Below the pieces are notes generated by a model. It ran no database searches. It worked only from the letters and a program-made list of their open reading frames with translations, and had not been told where the DNA came from. Shown one piece after another: positions 1 through 9,385 of a stretch of 16,415 nt of DNA (positions are counted from its first letter, which is position 1; every line of letters begins with the position of its first letter). Origin of the DNA: Thioalkalivibrio nitratireducens (GTDB taxonomy: Bacteria; Pseudomonadota; Gammaproteobacteria; Ectothiorhodospirales; Ectothiorhodospiraceae). The stretch covers positions 1-16,415 of the forward strand of contig JAABSN010000072.1 of NCBI GenBank assembly GCA_011390385.1, in the 5' to 3' direction. The position numbers and the translations under genes are program-made.

Positions 1-311
1 ACGCCCTTGGTCACCTTGATGACCTCCTCGGGCAGTTGCAGGCGGGGATGGAATGCGGCCCCCTCGGAATCCTGCAGGCAGTGGGGCGGCCACGGACCGC
101 CCTGCGCCTCGAAGCTCAGGTGTCCCTCCGGGTGCCAGTCCCTCGAGGCGAACACCGGGAGATCAGCCGCCAGCGCGGCGTCGATCCAGGGGTTGACGAC
201 ATCGACCACCTCATCGCCACCCTCGATGGGCAACGCGCCCCCGGGGCAGAAGTCATTCTGCAGGTCCACGAGAACGAGTGCGTCGCCGGTTCGAAAATCC
301 GTGCCGGGCAT
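1..311 (-). CDS. pncA: Nicotinamidase (PncA), partial, 3' end outside window
   Basis: Hydrolyses nicotinamide to nicotinate and ammonia in the cytoplasm, the first step of NAD salvage. The 103 visible codons match the N-terminal part of the cysteine-hydrolase (isochorismatase-like) fold. VDLQNDFCPGGAL at residues 15-27 contains the catalytic Asp16. RDWHPEGHLSF at 57-67 supplies metal ligands Asp58 and His60, GPWPPHC holds the later His77, and the VTKG ending at residue 103 places the catalytic Lys102. The nucleophilic Cys would lie beyond the window edge. The ATG at 311 is chosen because a near-perfect Shine-Dalgarno (AAGGAGGTGA) sits just upstream at about 316-325. The gene follows pncB by 97 bp on the same strand, so the two consecutive salvage enzymes are probably co-transcribed. 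Identity is clear from the motifs; only the C-terminus is unseen. Confidence 0.93.
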   Translation of the reverse strand, partial: MPGTDFRTGDALVLVDLQNDFCPGGALPIEGGDEVVDVVNPWIDAALAADLPVFASRDWHPEGHLSFEAQGGPWPPHCLQDSEGAAFHPRLQLPEEVIKVTKG

Positions 312-408
312 ATCTTCACCTCCTTCGATCGGAGACTGGTGCGGGGCGCTGCGTAACGGACCGTGCTTGCATCCAAACCGCCGCGGCCTCCGCGTGGTTC
401 GGCCCCCT

Positions 409-1785
409 TTATGCCTTGCCGGCGAGGGCCTCGCTGACCGCCCGCTGGTGTCGGGCCAGAGCGTCGCTCACGCCCACGGGGTACGCGGGCTCGGCGGCGG
501 CCAGCGCTCGAATGGTGTCGGGCAGCCTTGCCAACGAAGAGGCCGCATATTCGCGCAGGCGCTCAAGATCACGTTCGTGGGTGTCGAGCCGCTCGCCGTG
601 CTCCATCACCTTGACCAGCAACGGCTCACCGGGCAGTTCCTCTTCCCAACGCCCGATCATGTCGCTACAAAAGACACCGTCGCGTTCCTCGCGAAAGACC
701 TGCTTGCGTCCCGGCAGGATGGGCTTGCCCGAAGAGAGCTTCAGGCGACCCTTCCCCGCGTACTCGGCAAGCTTGTAGGCGATGTCGAGATCCGGCACGT
801 CGCTGGAGACGCCCATGCTGGTACCCACCCCGAAGCCGTCGATGGGAGCGCCTTCCGAAAGCAACCGCTCGATGGCATCCTCGTCGAGGCCGCCGCTGGC
901 AAAGATCTCGACCTGCTCGAGGCCGGCTTCATCCAGGATGCGCCGCGCCTCCCGCGAGAGGGTATCCAGATCACCCGAGTCCAGGCGCACGGCGCGGACC
1001 CGGAACCGCTCCCCGAGCCGCTCCGCGAGATCCACCACCCGCCGAACGCCTTCCAGCGTGTCGTAGGTGTCGACCAGCAGCACGGTGTCGGGATACAGGC
1101 GGGCAAAGGCCTCGAAGGCCTCGGACTCCGCGTCATGGGCCTGGATGTAGCTGTGCGCCATCGTGCCGCGCACCGGCACGCCATAGGCGCGGCCGGCCAG
1201 CACGTTGGAGGTGCCGGCCACCCCGGCGATGTGAAAGGCCCGGGCGCCCTTCACGGCGGCGTCCAGGCCATGGATGCGCCGGGCACCGAAATCCAGCACC
1301 GGACGACCCGACGCCGCGCTCACCAACCGCGCCGCCTTGGTCGCCAGCACCGTCTGCAGGTGGATCTGGTTCATCACCAGCGTCTCCACCCACTGCGCCT
1401 CGAGCAGGGGCGCAACGACCTCGAGAATCGGTTCATTGGCGAATACCGGCGTACCCTCCCGCACCGCATACACATCACCCGTGAACCGCAGATCCGCCAG
1501 CCAATCGAGGAACCGTTCCGGGAAGAGACCGAGCGACGCCAGGTATTCGAGATCCCGGGGCACGAAACAAAGGTTTTCCAACTGGCCGAGCAGCGAGTCG
1601 AGCCCGCAAGCGAGCAGGTAGTTGCGCCGTTCCGGCAACCGGCGCACGAAGAGACTGAAGACCGCGGAACCGTGCAGGCCCTCCTCGCAGTAGGCCTGCA
1701 GCATTGTGAGTTCGTACAGATCGGTGAACAGGCCCAGCTCACGGTCACAGGCCGTGATGGGTCCCGGCGGGACGCTATGGCTCAT
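409..1785 (-). CDS. pncB: Nicotinate phosphoribosyltransferase (NAPRTase)
   Basis: Converts nicotinate and PRPP, with ATP, to nicotinate mononucleotide in the Preiss-Handler branch of NAD salvage. At 458 aa it has the expected length. Visible family landmarks in order are TDLYELTM at 21-28, LDFGARRIHG at 164-173, GTSNVLAG at 191-198, GTMAHSY at 207-213 (His211 corresponds to the phosphorylated catalytic histidine), DTYDTLEG at 239-246, RLDSGDL at 267-273, FASGGLDE near 295 and GFGVGTS at 317-323, the last ones forming the phosphate-binding face of the barrel. The start at 1785 is supported by a GAGGGA Shine-Dalgarno 6 nt upstream. It lies 42 bp after the macrodomain gene and 97 bp before pncA, all on the minus strand, consistent with one NAD-related transcription unit. 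No defect is seen. Confidence 0.96.
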   Translation of the reverse strand: MSHSVPPGPITACDRELGLFTDLYELTMLQAYCEEGLHGSAVFSLFVRRLPERRNYLLACGLDSLLGQLENLCFVPRDLEYLASLGLFPERFLDWLADLRFTGDVYAVREGTPVFANEPILEVVAPLLEAQWVETLVMNQIHLQTVLATKAARLVSAASGRPVLDFGARRIHGLDAAVKGARAFHIAGVAGTSNVLAGRAYGVPVRGTMAHSYIQAHDAESEAFEAFARLYPDTVLLVDTYDTLEGVRRVVDLAERLGERFRVRAVRLDSGDLDTLSREARRILDEAGLEQVEIFASGGLDEDAIERLLSEGAPIDGFGVGTSMGVSSDVPDLDIAYKLAEYAGKGRLKLSSGKPILPGRKQVFREERDGVFCSDMIGRWEEELPGEPLLVKVMEHGERLDTHERDLERLREYAASSLARLPDTIRALAAAEPAYPVGVSDALARHQRAVSEALAGKA

Positions 1786-1827
1786 GCGGTCTTCCCTCTC
1801 TAAGGGCCATACCTATTGGGCGACCGA

Positions 1828-2364
1828 TCAGGCGTCGAGTTCCTCCAGAATCCGAGCGTGAACGGCCTGGTCCGCCGCAGTGTGCAGTACGAAACGGACC
1901 CGGCGCACCGTGTGCAGCCGCGAGGCCTCGTCGGCCACGGTCTGCAAGGCCACCCGGGCGGCCGCCTGCATCGGAAATCCAAAGGCGCCAGTGGAAATGG
2001 CGGGAAAGGCGATCCCTCGAATCCCCGCCTCCTCGGCGAGCCGCAGCGCGTTCCGGTAGCAGGCGGCGAGCAGCCCGGCCGATGGCTCATCGCGCCCGTA
2101 CACGGGTCCCAGGCAGTGGATGACGAAGCGGTTGGGCAGATCGTGCCCGGCCGTGATCACCGCCTCTCCCGGGGCGATCGGCGCAAGCGGCCGGCACTCG
2201 GCCTCGAGACCGGGCCCCGCGGCGCGGTGGATGGCCCCGGCCACGCCACCGCCAATCCGCAACTGCGCGTTCGCCGCATTGACGATCGCGTCCATATCCG
2301 GCTGGTGCACGATGTCGCCCGTCACGCACTCCACCCATAAACCGTGAACAGTTCTTTGCTCCAT
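1828..2364 (-). CDS. Macrodomain protein, O-acetyl-ADP-ribose deacetylase/ADP-ribosyl hydrolase type
   Basis: A single macrodomain of 178 aa, similar in layout to the YmdB/MacroD class that binds ADP-ribose and removes acetyl or ADP-ribosyl groups. Seen from the ATG at 2364: TGDIVH at 15-20, DAIVNAAN at 25-32 (with the catalytic-loop Asn residues), the glycine-rich GGGVAGAIHRAAG at 38-50, and the phosphate-binding ISTGAFGFP at 123-131. The substrate is inferred from the family. A GAGGAG Shine-Dalgarno at 2372-2377 stands 7 nt before the ATG at 2364; the in-frame GTG at 2370 is only 1 nt from it and is less likely. The gene lies between a truncated nadK and pncB on the same strand, so an enzyme acting on NAD breakdown products sits next to NAD salvage genes. 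The reading frame is intact. Confidence 0.92.
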   Translation of the reverse strand: MEQRTVHGLWVECVTGDIVHQPDMDAIVNAANAQLRIGGGVAGAIHRAAGPGLEAECRPLAPIAPGEAVITAGHDLPNRFVIHCLGPVYGRDEPSAGLLAACYRNALRLAEEAGIRGIAFPAISTGAFGFPMQAAARVALQTVADEASRLHTVRRVRFVLHTAADQAVHARILEELDA

Positions 2365-2432
2365 GTGCACACTCCTCGGCCAATCGTGCCATCCCTTGTT
2401 CGAGGATAGACGACTTCACCACAGTCCCATGC

Positions 2433-2660
2433 CTACCCCTTCATGCCGAATACCGGCTGTCGGCGCGGGAGAAAGCGGTGCAGGGTGTGCAGTAGGAAGC
2501 CGTCCCCGCCCAGCGCGACGATCACCTCCGCCTCGTCGAACGGCACGGGCGGATAGCGGTCGGCAAGTTCCGCCACTGCCCGCTGGGCCGCAAGCGTCCG
2601 CGCGGCGACGAATGCCGTCTTTTCGGAGGTCGCGGAACCTCTCCAGACTGTATCGCTCAT
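2433..2660 (-). pseudogene. nadK: Truncated NAD kinase (N-terminal ~75 residues only)
   Basis: NAD kinase phosphorylates NAD to NADP and is normally about 250-300 aa. Only 75 codons remain. After an unusual leader, residues 15-35 ([18 protein letters not shown]) and 43-62 ([20 protein letters not shown]) match the N-terminal NadK fold, including the GGDG motif at 51-54 that binds the nucleotide phosphate. The frame continues to PVFGM, where the family normally goes on GMNRGS..GFL, but here it reads MKG and a TAG. No continuation of NadK is visible in any frame between 2433 and 2364. The C-terminal domain with the NAD-binding residues is absent, so kinase activity is not expected. The ATG overlaps the prfC stop (ATGA), which would couple translation. 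An intact nadK elsewhere in the genome is predicted, since the gene is usually essential. Confidence 0.75.
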
Positions 2661-4291
2661 CCGCCGTCGTGCAGCCGTTCGCCGTGCTCGCGGGTTTCGC
2701 GCAGCTCAATGTCGGGCCAACGTTCACGTGTGAGCTGCAGGAGGGCATTGGATTCGGCGAGAAAGACGGGGTTGCCGTCCACATCCTTCGCCAGCCGCGA
2801 CGAGTTCCCCTTCTCGAACTCGCGCAACGCCTTCAGGTCCGGCGCACGCACCCAACGGGCGGAGCGGACGTTAACCGACTCGAACAGGGCGGGTACCCCG
2901 TATTCCGCCTGCAGCCGGTGGCTGACGATCTCGAACTGCAACTGCCCCACCGCACCCAGCACCGGCGGACCGCCTTGAATCTGTTGAAAGACCTGAATGG
3001 CGCCTTCCTCTCCCAGTTCTTTGAGCGCGTTATTGAGCTGCTTGGCCTTCAGCGGATCCTTGAGCCGCGCCCGCATGAACAGCTCCGGCGCGAAATATGG
3101 GATACCTTTGAACGCTAACGGCTCGCCCTCGGTAAGGGTATCCCCAATGTGGAATTGTCCGTGGTTGTGGATGCCAATCACATCCCCCGCCACCGCTTCT
3201 TCCAGCGCGGTGCGCTCATTGGCCATGAAGGTAAGTGGGTGCGGGATCTTGAATTGGCGCCCGGTGCGAACTTGGGTCACGCGGGTCTCCGGGGTCAGGC
3301 GTCCCGAACAGACGCGCAGGAAGGCTATGCGGTCGCGGTGGCGCGGGTCCATGTTCGCCTGGATCTTGAAGACGAAGCCGGTGAATGCCGGTTCATCAGG
3401 ATCAACCTCCCGAGCACCACCGTCGCGCGGCCGCGGCGCTGGCGCCCAGTCGATCACGGCCTGGAGCAGCTCGCGCACACCGAAGTTGTTGATCGCCGAA
3501 CCAAAAAACACCGGGCTCTGCTCACCACGCAAGTAGGCATTGAGGTCGAAGGCATCCGAAGCACCACGCACCAACTCAACCTCGGCGCGCAATGGCCCCA
3601 CTTCCATAGGGTAGTGCGCGTCCAGCAGCGGGTCGCCGATGCCTTTGACAGGCGCCACCTCGGCATGCTGGTGACCGTCGCCGGGCCGAAAGCGGTGCAT
3701 CTCGTCGTTCAGCAGGTGGAACACGCCACGGAACGACTTGCCCATGCCCATCGGCCAGGTAATGGGTGCGCAGCGGATGTTCAGCACGTTCTCGATTTCG
3801 TCGAGCAATTCGATAGCGTCGCGCACCTCGCGGTCCAGCTTGTTGATGAAGGTGATGATTGGCGTCTTGCGCAGGCGACACACTTCCAATAGCCGGATAG
3901 TCTGCGCCTCCACACCCTTGGCCGCGTCGATGACCATCAGGGCGGCGTCCACCGCCGTCAGCACACGGTAGGTGTCCTCGGAGAAGTCCTGGTGGCCGGG
4001 GGTGTCCAGCAAATTGATGACGTGCCCGCTGTACTCGAACTGCATCACCGAACTGCTCACCGAGATGCCGCGCTGCTGCTCCACCGCCATCCAGTCCGAG
4101 GTGGCGAAATGGCCGGACTTGCGCGCCTTGACCGTCCCGGCCAACTGAATCGCGCCGCCGAACAGCAGCAGCTTTTCAGTGAGCGTGGTCTTGCCCGCGT
4201 CCGGGTGGGAGATGATGGCGAAGCTACGCCGCCGGCGAATCTCACGCGCCAATGGCTGCTCAGTCGCTTTCAGGGTTGCCGTCTCTTGCAT
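2657..4291 (-). CDS. prfC: Peptide chain release factor 3 (RF3)
   Basis: GTPase that removes RF1/RF2 from the ribosome after peptide release. The 544 aa compare with about 529 in E. coli. The G domain shows the P-loop HPDAGKTTL at 29-37, the switch II motif DTPGHQDF at 96-103, and NKLD at 150-153, followed by the RF3-type [13 protein letters not shown] region near 199-211 and a long C-terminal part including [19 protein letters not shown], characteristic of RF3 rather than of EF-G or LepA. The start at 4291 lacks an obvious Shine-Dalgarno but lies 3 nt after the stop of the degenerate EAL reading frame, so translation may depend on coupling. Its TGA overlaps the ATG of the truncated nadK. The frame is complete with no missing motif. 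Confidence 0.97.
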   Translation of the reverse strand: MQETATLKATEQPLAREIRRRRSFAIISHPDAGKTTLTEKLLLFGGAIQLAGTVKARKSGHFATSDWMAVEQQRGISVSSSVMQFEYSGHVINLLDTPGHQDFSEDTYRVLTAVDAALMVIDAAKGVEAQTIRLLEVCRLRKTPIITFINKLDREVRDAIELLDEIENVLNIRCAPITWPMGMGKSFRGVFHLLNDEMHRFRPGDGHQHAEVAPVKGIGDPLLDAHYPMEVGPLRAEVELVRGASDAFDLNAYLRGEQSPVFFGSAINNFGVRELLQAVIDWAPAPRPRDGGAREVDPDEPAFTGFVFKIQANMDPRHRDRIAFLRVCSGRLTPETRVTQVRTGRQFKIPHPLTFMANERTALEEAVAGDVIGIHNHGQFHIGDTLTEGEPLAFKGIPYFAPELFMRARLKDPLKAKQLNNALKELGEEGAIQVFQQIQGGPPVLGAVGQLQFEIVSHRLQAEYGVPALFESVNVRSARWVRAPDLKALREFEKGNSSRLAKDVDGNPVFLAESNALLQLTRERWPDIELRETREHGERLHDGG

Positions 4292-4294
4292 GGG

Positions 4295-5730
4295 CTACCA
4301 GCAGCGTCCTTTCTTGAGCAGGAAGATGAGCTGGCCAAGGGGGAGCGGGCGGCTGATCAGCGGCCCCTGTCCCTCGTGACAGCCGGCCTGGCGCAGAAAC
4401 TCGAGCTGTTCCAGACGCACTACGCCCTCAACGCCGACTTGCAGGCTTTGCTTCTGCGCCGCCAGACAGATTTCGCGAACGCGCTCGGCGCTGGCGGCAT
4501 CCCCCGGGGCCTGTGTCACCAGCGCCTCGTCAAGCTTGATCGCCTGAGCAGGAATCGCATCCAGATGAGCGGCTTTGAAATCGGCGCTGGCCACGTGGTC
4601 GATGGCGATGGCATGGTCCTTGGCGGCAAGCCGTTGCAACAGCGGCACAAGCGTGCCGGGTGCGTTACTCAAGGCCTCGCACGGAAACTCCAGGCGCAGC
4701 CGCCCCGGCTTGACGCCGGCGCGGGTGAGAAAGTCCTCGAGCTTCGCGGCCGATGCTTCGTTCGTACAGGTCGCCGCCGAGATGTTCACGGCCACCGGCA
4801 GGGCGGGGGCGGCCTGGGCCGTCAGCCGGCCCATTGCCGCGACAGCCAACTCGAGTACGGCATGGTCCAGCAGCCAGCCCACATCCGCTTCCTGTGCCGC
4901 CCGCAGCACTCCCGCAGCGGTGATCTGCTGGCCAACACCGCGGTTCCAGCGCACCCGCGCCTCGATGGCGGTGATCTTGCCGCTGTGCAGATCGACGAGG
5001 GGCTGGAAATGGGCTTCGAGTTGCTGTTGCTGTATGGCTTGGTCAAAATCGATCGTCTGCATGAAAATGTCGTCTACTCCTTCGAGTTGGATAGGTTTGA
5101 ACGAGAAGTTGGTGCCCGCCCTTCCCCACTTGGCGCGGTACTTCTCCTGATCGTTACCGTGCAATGTATCGCTGACCGTCTCATGGCCTATGGGACTGAG
5201 GCAGCCGTCGATGCTGGCGGAAAGCCGGCGCGATTCGCCTGATGCCCTGAACGGCGCATCGAACAGCGCCTGCAGGGCTTGGCACAGAAACTCGGCCGTG
5301 CCACCGGATCGGCCTGCGGCGCATCAGCACGGCGAACTCGTCGCCACCAGCTTCTGTCGCGGCCCGCGCAAACGCGAGACAAGTCACTCCCTCGGTTCGG
5401 TCAGCGCGCGCCTGGGGCAAGGCGGCCATCATTACCGCGAGGGGTTGCACGGTGTGCGGGTGACGGTCGTGAACAATGAAGGCCCACGTCCCGCCAGCGC
5501 AGGCGCGGGCCAAGTTGTGCAGGATTTCATCCCGCCCATGGAGTGAGCCCAGCGGCAGCAGGGCCTGAACTGAGGCCGCTGCGGACCCCAAGCCGCGACG
5601 CGAAGGCAGGATTGGCGTAATAGATGACGCCCTGCAGATCGCACGCGGCAAGACCCTAAGCCGGACCTTCCAGCAGTGCACGCCACATGATTTCCAGGGT
5701 GTTATCGAGTCGGTCCGCATGCATCGTCAT
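4295..5730 (-). pseudogene. Decayed PAS-GGDEF-EAL cyclic-di-GMP gene
   Basis: Three protein domains of a typical diguanylate cyclase/phosphodiesterase can be read in order, but in different frames. Starting near the ATG at 5730, one frame gives a short leader, a TAG at about codon 25 and then a PAS-like segment (CDLQGVIYYANPAFASRLGV). After a frameshift near 5560 a GGDEF domain follows (GRDEILHNLARA ... AGGDEFAVLM around 5323-5352). A second shift near 5300-5320 leads to FLCQALQALFDAPF and KYRAKWGRAGTNFSF, the usual GGDEF C-terminus. The last 870 bp are open and encode an EAL domain whose catalytic motifs are eroded: EAL is EAR (68-70), DDFG is IDHV (188-191), and AEGVE is VGVEG. VNISA and the QG..SRP region remain. 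No cyclase or phosphodiesterase activity is expected. It precedes prfC by 3 nt. Confidence 0.82.
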
Positions 5731-6639
5731 TGCGGCAACCGGCCGGTGCACCGAACGTCTGGCTGCGTGGTCGGTCGGTCACGCCGGTACGGTGGGGAAG
5801 GGAAAGCCCACAACCCTGCTTACGGCGCGAAACAACCGACATCGCGTAGCGGGAAAGACGTGCCCTTGTTCGACCGGCCTAGACTAACTTTTGGCCGGGA
5901 AGCGTGAGACCGCATTTACCGACGAAGGCGTCGGGGTCCGGAACGGCGGGCGCCATCCCTATTCAGTGAATCCGGCCAAAAATACCACAGACGCTAATTT
6001 TTGGCCAAGAATTCGTGGTCATTGAGCGACATACCCCGGATATCGATCATTTTCGTGACAAGCTGCTCGCCGGCTGCGACGACCCCCTCGACCCGCGTCG
6101 TCTGGAGCTCAATCCGGCGGCAACCTGGTGCATCGCCCAGCGCAGAAAAGCGCGATCGTGCAACGCGAATCCGGCTGGACTGGACTTGGCCAAGTAAGCC
6201 AGCGCCACCGCCCGTTCCAACTTCGCAAGTTCACCCGGCCCACGTCACAACTACAAACCGAGGGCCAACCGTGCTATTTTTTCCTGTCGAAAGCACTCCA
6301 ATGTTGCTGTCGAGAGGGTCACTGAAACTTTCCTGGCGGCATACCGGTCGCTCTTCGGTGGTTCTGACCTTCCTTCCTGCCCTCACCCGCGCTTCGGGTT
6401 CGGGCCGGTAATTCCAGAGCGCGCAGCGCGTTGCCGAGCAAGCCAAGTATTCGGCTCGGGATGAAGCGAGCCGTCGCGGATGCACTGGTCGACGCCCAGT
6501 TTGCCACCGATGCGGACCCCGAATCTCGTTGTTCGACAACGGCGCCAAGCACTCGCGCGTGCCCGGATGCGCTTGGCGAAGTGCCACGTGCGGCCGCGCG
6601 CAAACAGGGCTAGCGACCCGCGAAGCTTCCTGTGATTAA
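5731..6639. other. Gene-poor stretch between the GGDEF-EAL pseudogene and the macrodomain remnant
   Basis: About 900 bp with only short open frames on either strand. The longest plausible one (plus strand, 6015-6197, 60 codons) has no Shine-Dalgarno and no recognisable motif. The stretch contains an AT-centred inverted repeat at 5974-6006 and a related single arm near 5885-5896. I see no CIRCE element (the HrcA operator often found before groE genes). The most likely reading is decayed coding DNA with the promoter of the downstream unit somewhere inside it; I cannot place that promoter with confidence. Confidence 0.5.
5974..6006. repeat. Inverted repeat GGCCAAAAAT / ATTTTTGGCC
   Basis: Perfect 10-bp arms (5974-5983 and 5997-6006) around a 13-nt loop. 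A further partial copy of the right arm, TAACTTTTGGCC, lies at 5885-5896, against TAATTTTTGGCC at 5995-6006. A protein-binding site or the end of a lost element are both possible. The stem is too AT-rich, and lacks a T-tract, for a convincing intrinsic terminator. Confidence 0.5.
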
Positions 6640-6870
6640 GCATGGAACCGATGCCGAAACGGGAAACACGATGCTGGGACTGGCGGCGGCCACGGGTATC
6701 GCGACGGTCGCTTGTCTCGGCGCTCGGCTACCCGCCAAGGGCGGCGGCGCATATCGCCTTTGCCTCGATCCGGGAGGTTCTGCCAGACCTCTCCGATGTG
6801 CGGCATATACGTTTGTATAGCACGATGAATCCAGCCGGCAGCTGCATGAACGGGTGCTGGACGAGCTGGC
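6640..6870 (+). pseudogene. C-terminal remnant of a second macrodomain gene
   Basis: Plus-strand translations in shifting frames reproduce the end of a macrodomain protein. First GIATVA, then after a frameshift [17 protein letters not shown] and [15 protein letters not shown] (about 6721-6815), then after another shift [18 protein letters not shown] and a TGA at about 6878. The intact macrodomain protein at 1828-2364 ends comparably: FPMQAAARVALQTV, VRRVRFVLH, ARILEELDA. The N-terminal DAIVNAAN and GGG motifs are missing, so it cannot be active. The remnant ends just before the groEL ribosome binding site, which suggests a former macrodomain-groEL gene pair. The assignment rests on reading by eye across two frameshifts. 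Confidence 0.6.
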
Positions 6871-6877
6871 CGAGTGA

Positions 6878-8527
<1,650 letters not shown>

Positions 8528-8559
8528 GGCCCCCTAGACTCGAGAAAATGAACCACTTT

Positions 8560-9195
8560 ACTCGTGCGAGCGGTGCCTCACGCAGGCTGTCGACATCAGC
8601 GCCCAGGAGCTCCGGCAGGCCGACTTCGTCGACCAGGTTCGCCAGGCACTGGGCTTCATGCGGAGCTATTCCGGCAGCTGACCTTGGTGCTGACCGAGGT
8701 CGTGGTCCTAGGAGCCTGTCGGACTTGGGCTGCTCCTACTGCGCCGGTGGGAAGAGCGGTGCAGTTCTCCCTGCTTTCTCGTTGCATAGAACCACTATGC
8801 GCCTCGAAAACATGAAAAACTGCCCTCGCTCTCCCACCCGGCTCGCTACGGGCACCCAAGTCCGACAGGCTCCTAGACACCAGTGCGGAAATCATGAACC
8901 GATTGCTACAACTCAAAGCAGTGGGTGTCGCTTCTCGTTGAATCACTTTGGAAGGGCTTGGTCGTCCCTGCCCCGCTTCACACGGCTGCCGCTACAGGAG
9001 CTCAGATCGACCGCGCGCTGGTACTGGGCATCGATCAGCCGGGGCCGACGGCGTGGAGAAGGAGGCACAGCGTTGCTTTCTCGCCGATCAGGGTTGTAAA
9101 AGCTTCCAGCTGTGTCCTATTCAGCAACCCAGCGCCGAACTGCTCCAGCACATCGCCAGGGTGCCGAAACCGCGCCACAAGCGCCTACTACCACC
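8560..9195 (+). pseudogene. EAL-domain (c-di-GMP phosphodiesterase) pseudogene split by a MITE-like element
   Basis: Pieces of an EAL domain occur in order on the plus strand. DISAQELRQADFVDQVRQAL (about 8593-8652) matches the VNLSA..F..P.FV..V region. Then come QLTLVLTEVVVL (LELTES region, about 8675-8710) and, after the inserted element, DTSAEIMNRLLQLKAVGV (about 8875-8928), a degenerate NHFG in place of DDFG, SSLPRFTRLPLQEL, IDRALV (KIDRSFV region) and GVEKEAQRCFLADQGCKSFQ (A-EGVE..Q...L...GC...QGY region), ending near LLQHIARV. Frameshifts lie between these pieces, including a one-base loss where CTCAAGATC would be expected (about 9000), and an in-frame TGA follows KAVGVASR. The 5' half, with the EAL motif, is missing. 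It ends against the truncated methyltransferase gene at about 9195. Confidence 0.8.
8708..8876. mobile_element. MITE-like palindromic element with CTAG target duplication
   Basis: The core, 8712-8872 (161 bp), is bounded by perfect 18-bp terminal inverted repeats, GAGCCTGTCGGACTTGGG on the left and its complement on the right. It is flanked by CTAG on both sides (8708-8711 and 8873-8876). Internally the arms continue as imperfect complements (CGGTGGGAAGAGCG against CGCTCTCCCACCCG), and the centre is a perfect small hairpin, GCATAG-AACCA-CTATGC (8784-8800), so the whole unit can fold on itself. It encodes no protein. Deleting the core and one CTAG rejoins TEVVVL to DTSAEIMN in one frame of the EAL pseudogene, which supports true insertion with a 4-bp target duplication. 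The transposase would be supplied in trans by an insertion sequence with the same ends; I cannot name the family securely. Confidence 0.88.
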
Positions 9196-9385
9196 GATGC
9201 CCACCCAGCAGATCCGCCATGTGCGCGACGGTACGGCGGCTGGCATCGACGATCGCCTCGCGCTCGTGTTCGTAGAGCCCGATGTGGATGTCCTCACCAC
9301 CCCAGATGCTGTGATAGAAATGATCGGCATCCGGGCTGTTGTAGTAGTCGCGCGCTGTGGCGACGGGGCTCGAATAGTTCGGCAT
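9188..9385 (-). pseudogene. Truncated sarcosine/dimethylglycine N-methyltransferase (N-terminus only)
   Basis: The full-length enzyme makes glycine betaine from sarcosine via dimethylglycine, using S-adenosylmethionine. Only 65 codons remain. ARDYYNSPDADHFYHSIWGG and EDIHIGLY (about residues 11-38) are the characteristic N-terminal signature, followed by REAIVDASRRTVAHMADLL; the frame then runs out into GGHRW and a TAG. The SAM-binding Rossmann motifs and the rest of the protein are missing, replaced by the end of the plus-strand EAL pseudogene. The ATG at 9385 shares its A with the stop of the preceding methyltransferase gene (TGATG) and has a GAGGAGG Shine-Dalgarno, so the ancestral pair was translationally coupled. 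The fragment is non-functional. Confidence 0.85.

Noticed and set aside
7..1803. 598-codon open frame on the plus strand opposite pncB and pncA
   Set aside because: It is antisense to two clearly recognised enzymes, has atypical composition and no ribosome binding site; it arises from GC-rich third positions.
3992..5242. 416-codon plus-strand open frame
   Set aside because: Antisense to prfC and the EAL pseudogene, with no family motif.
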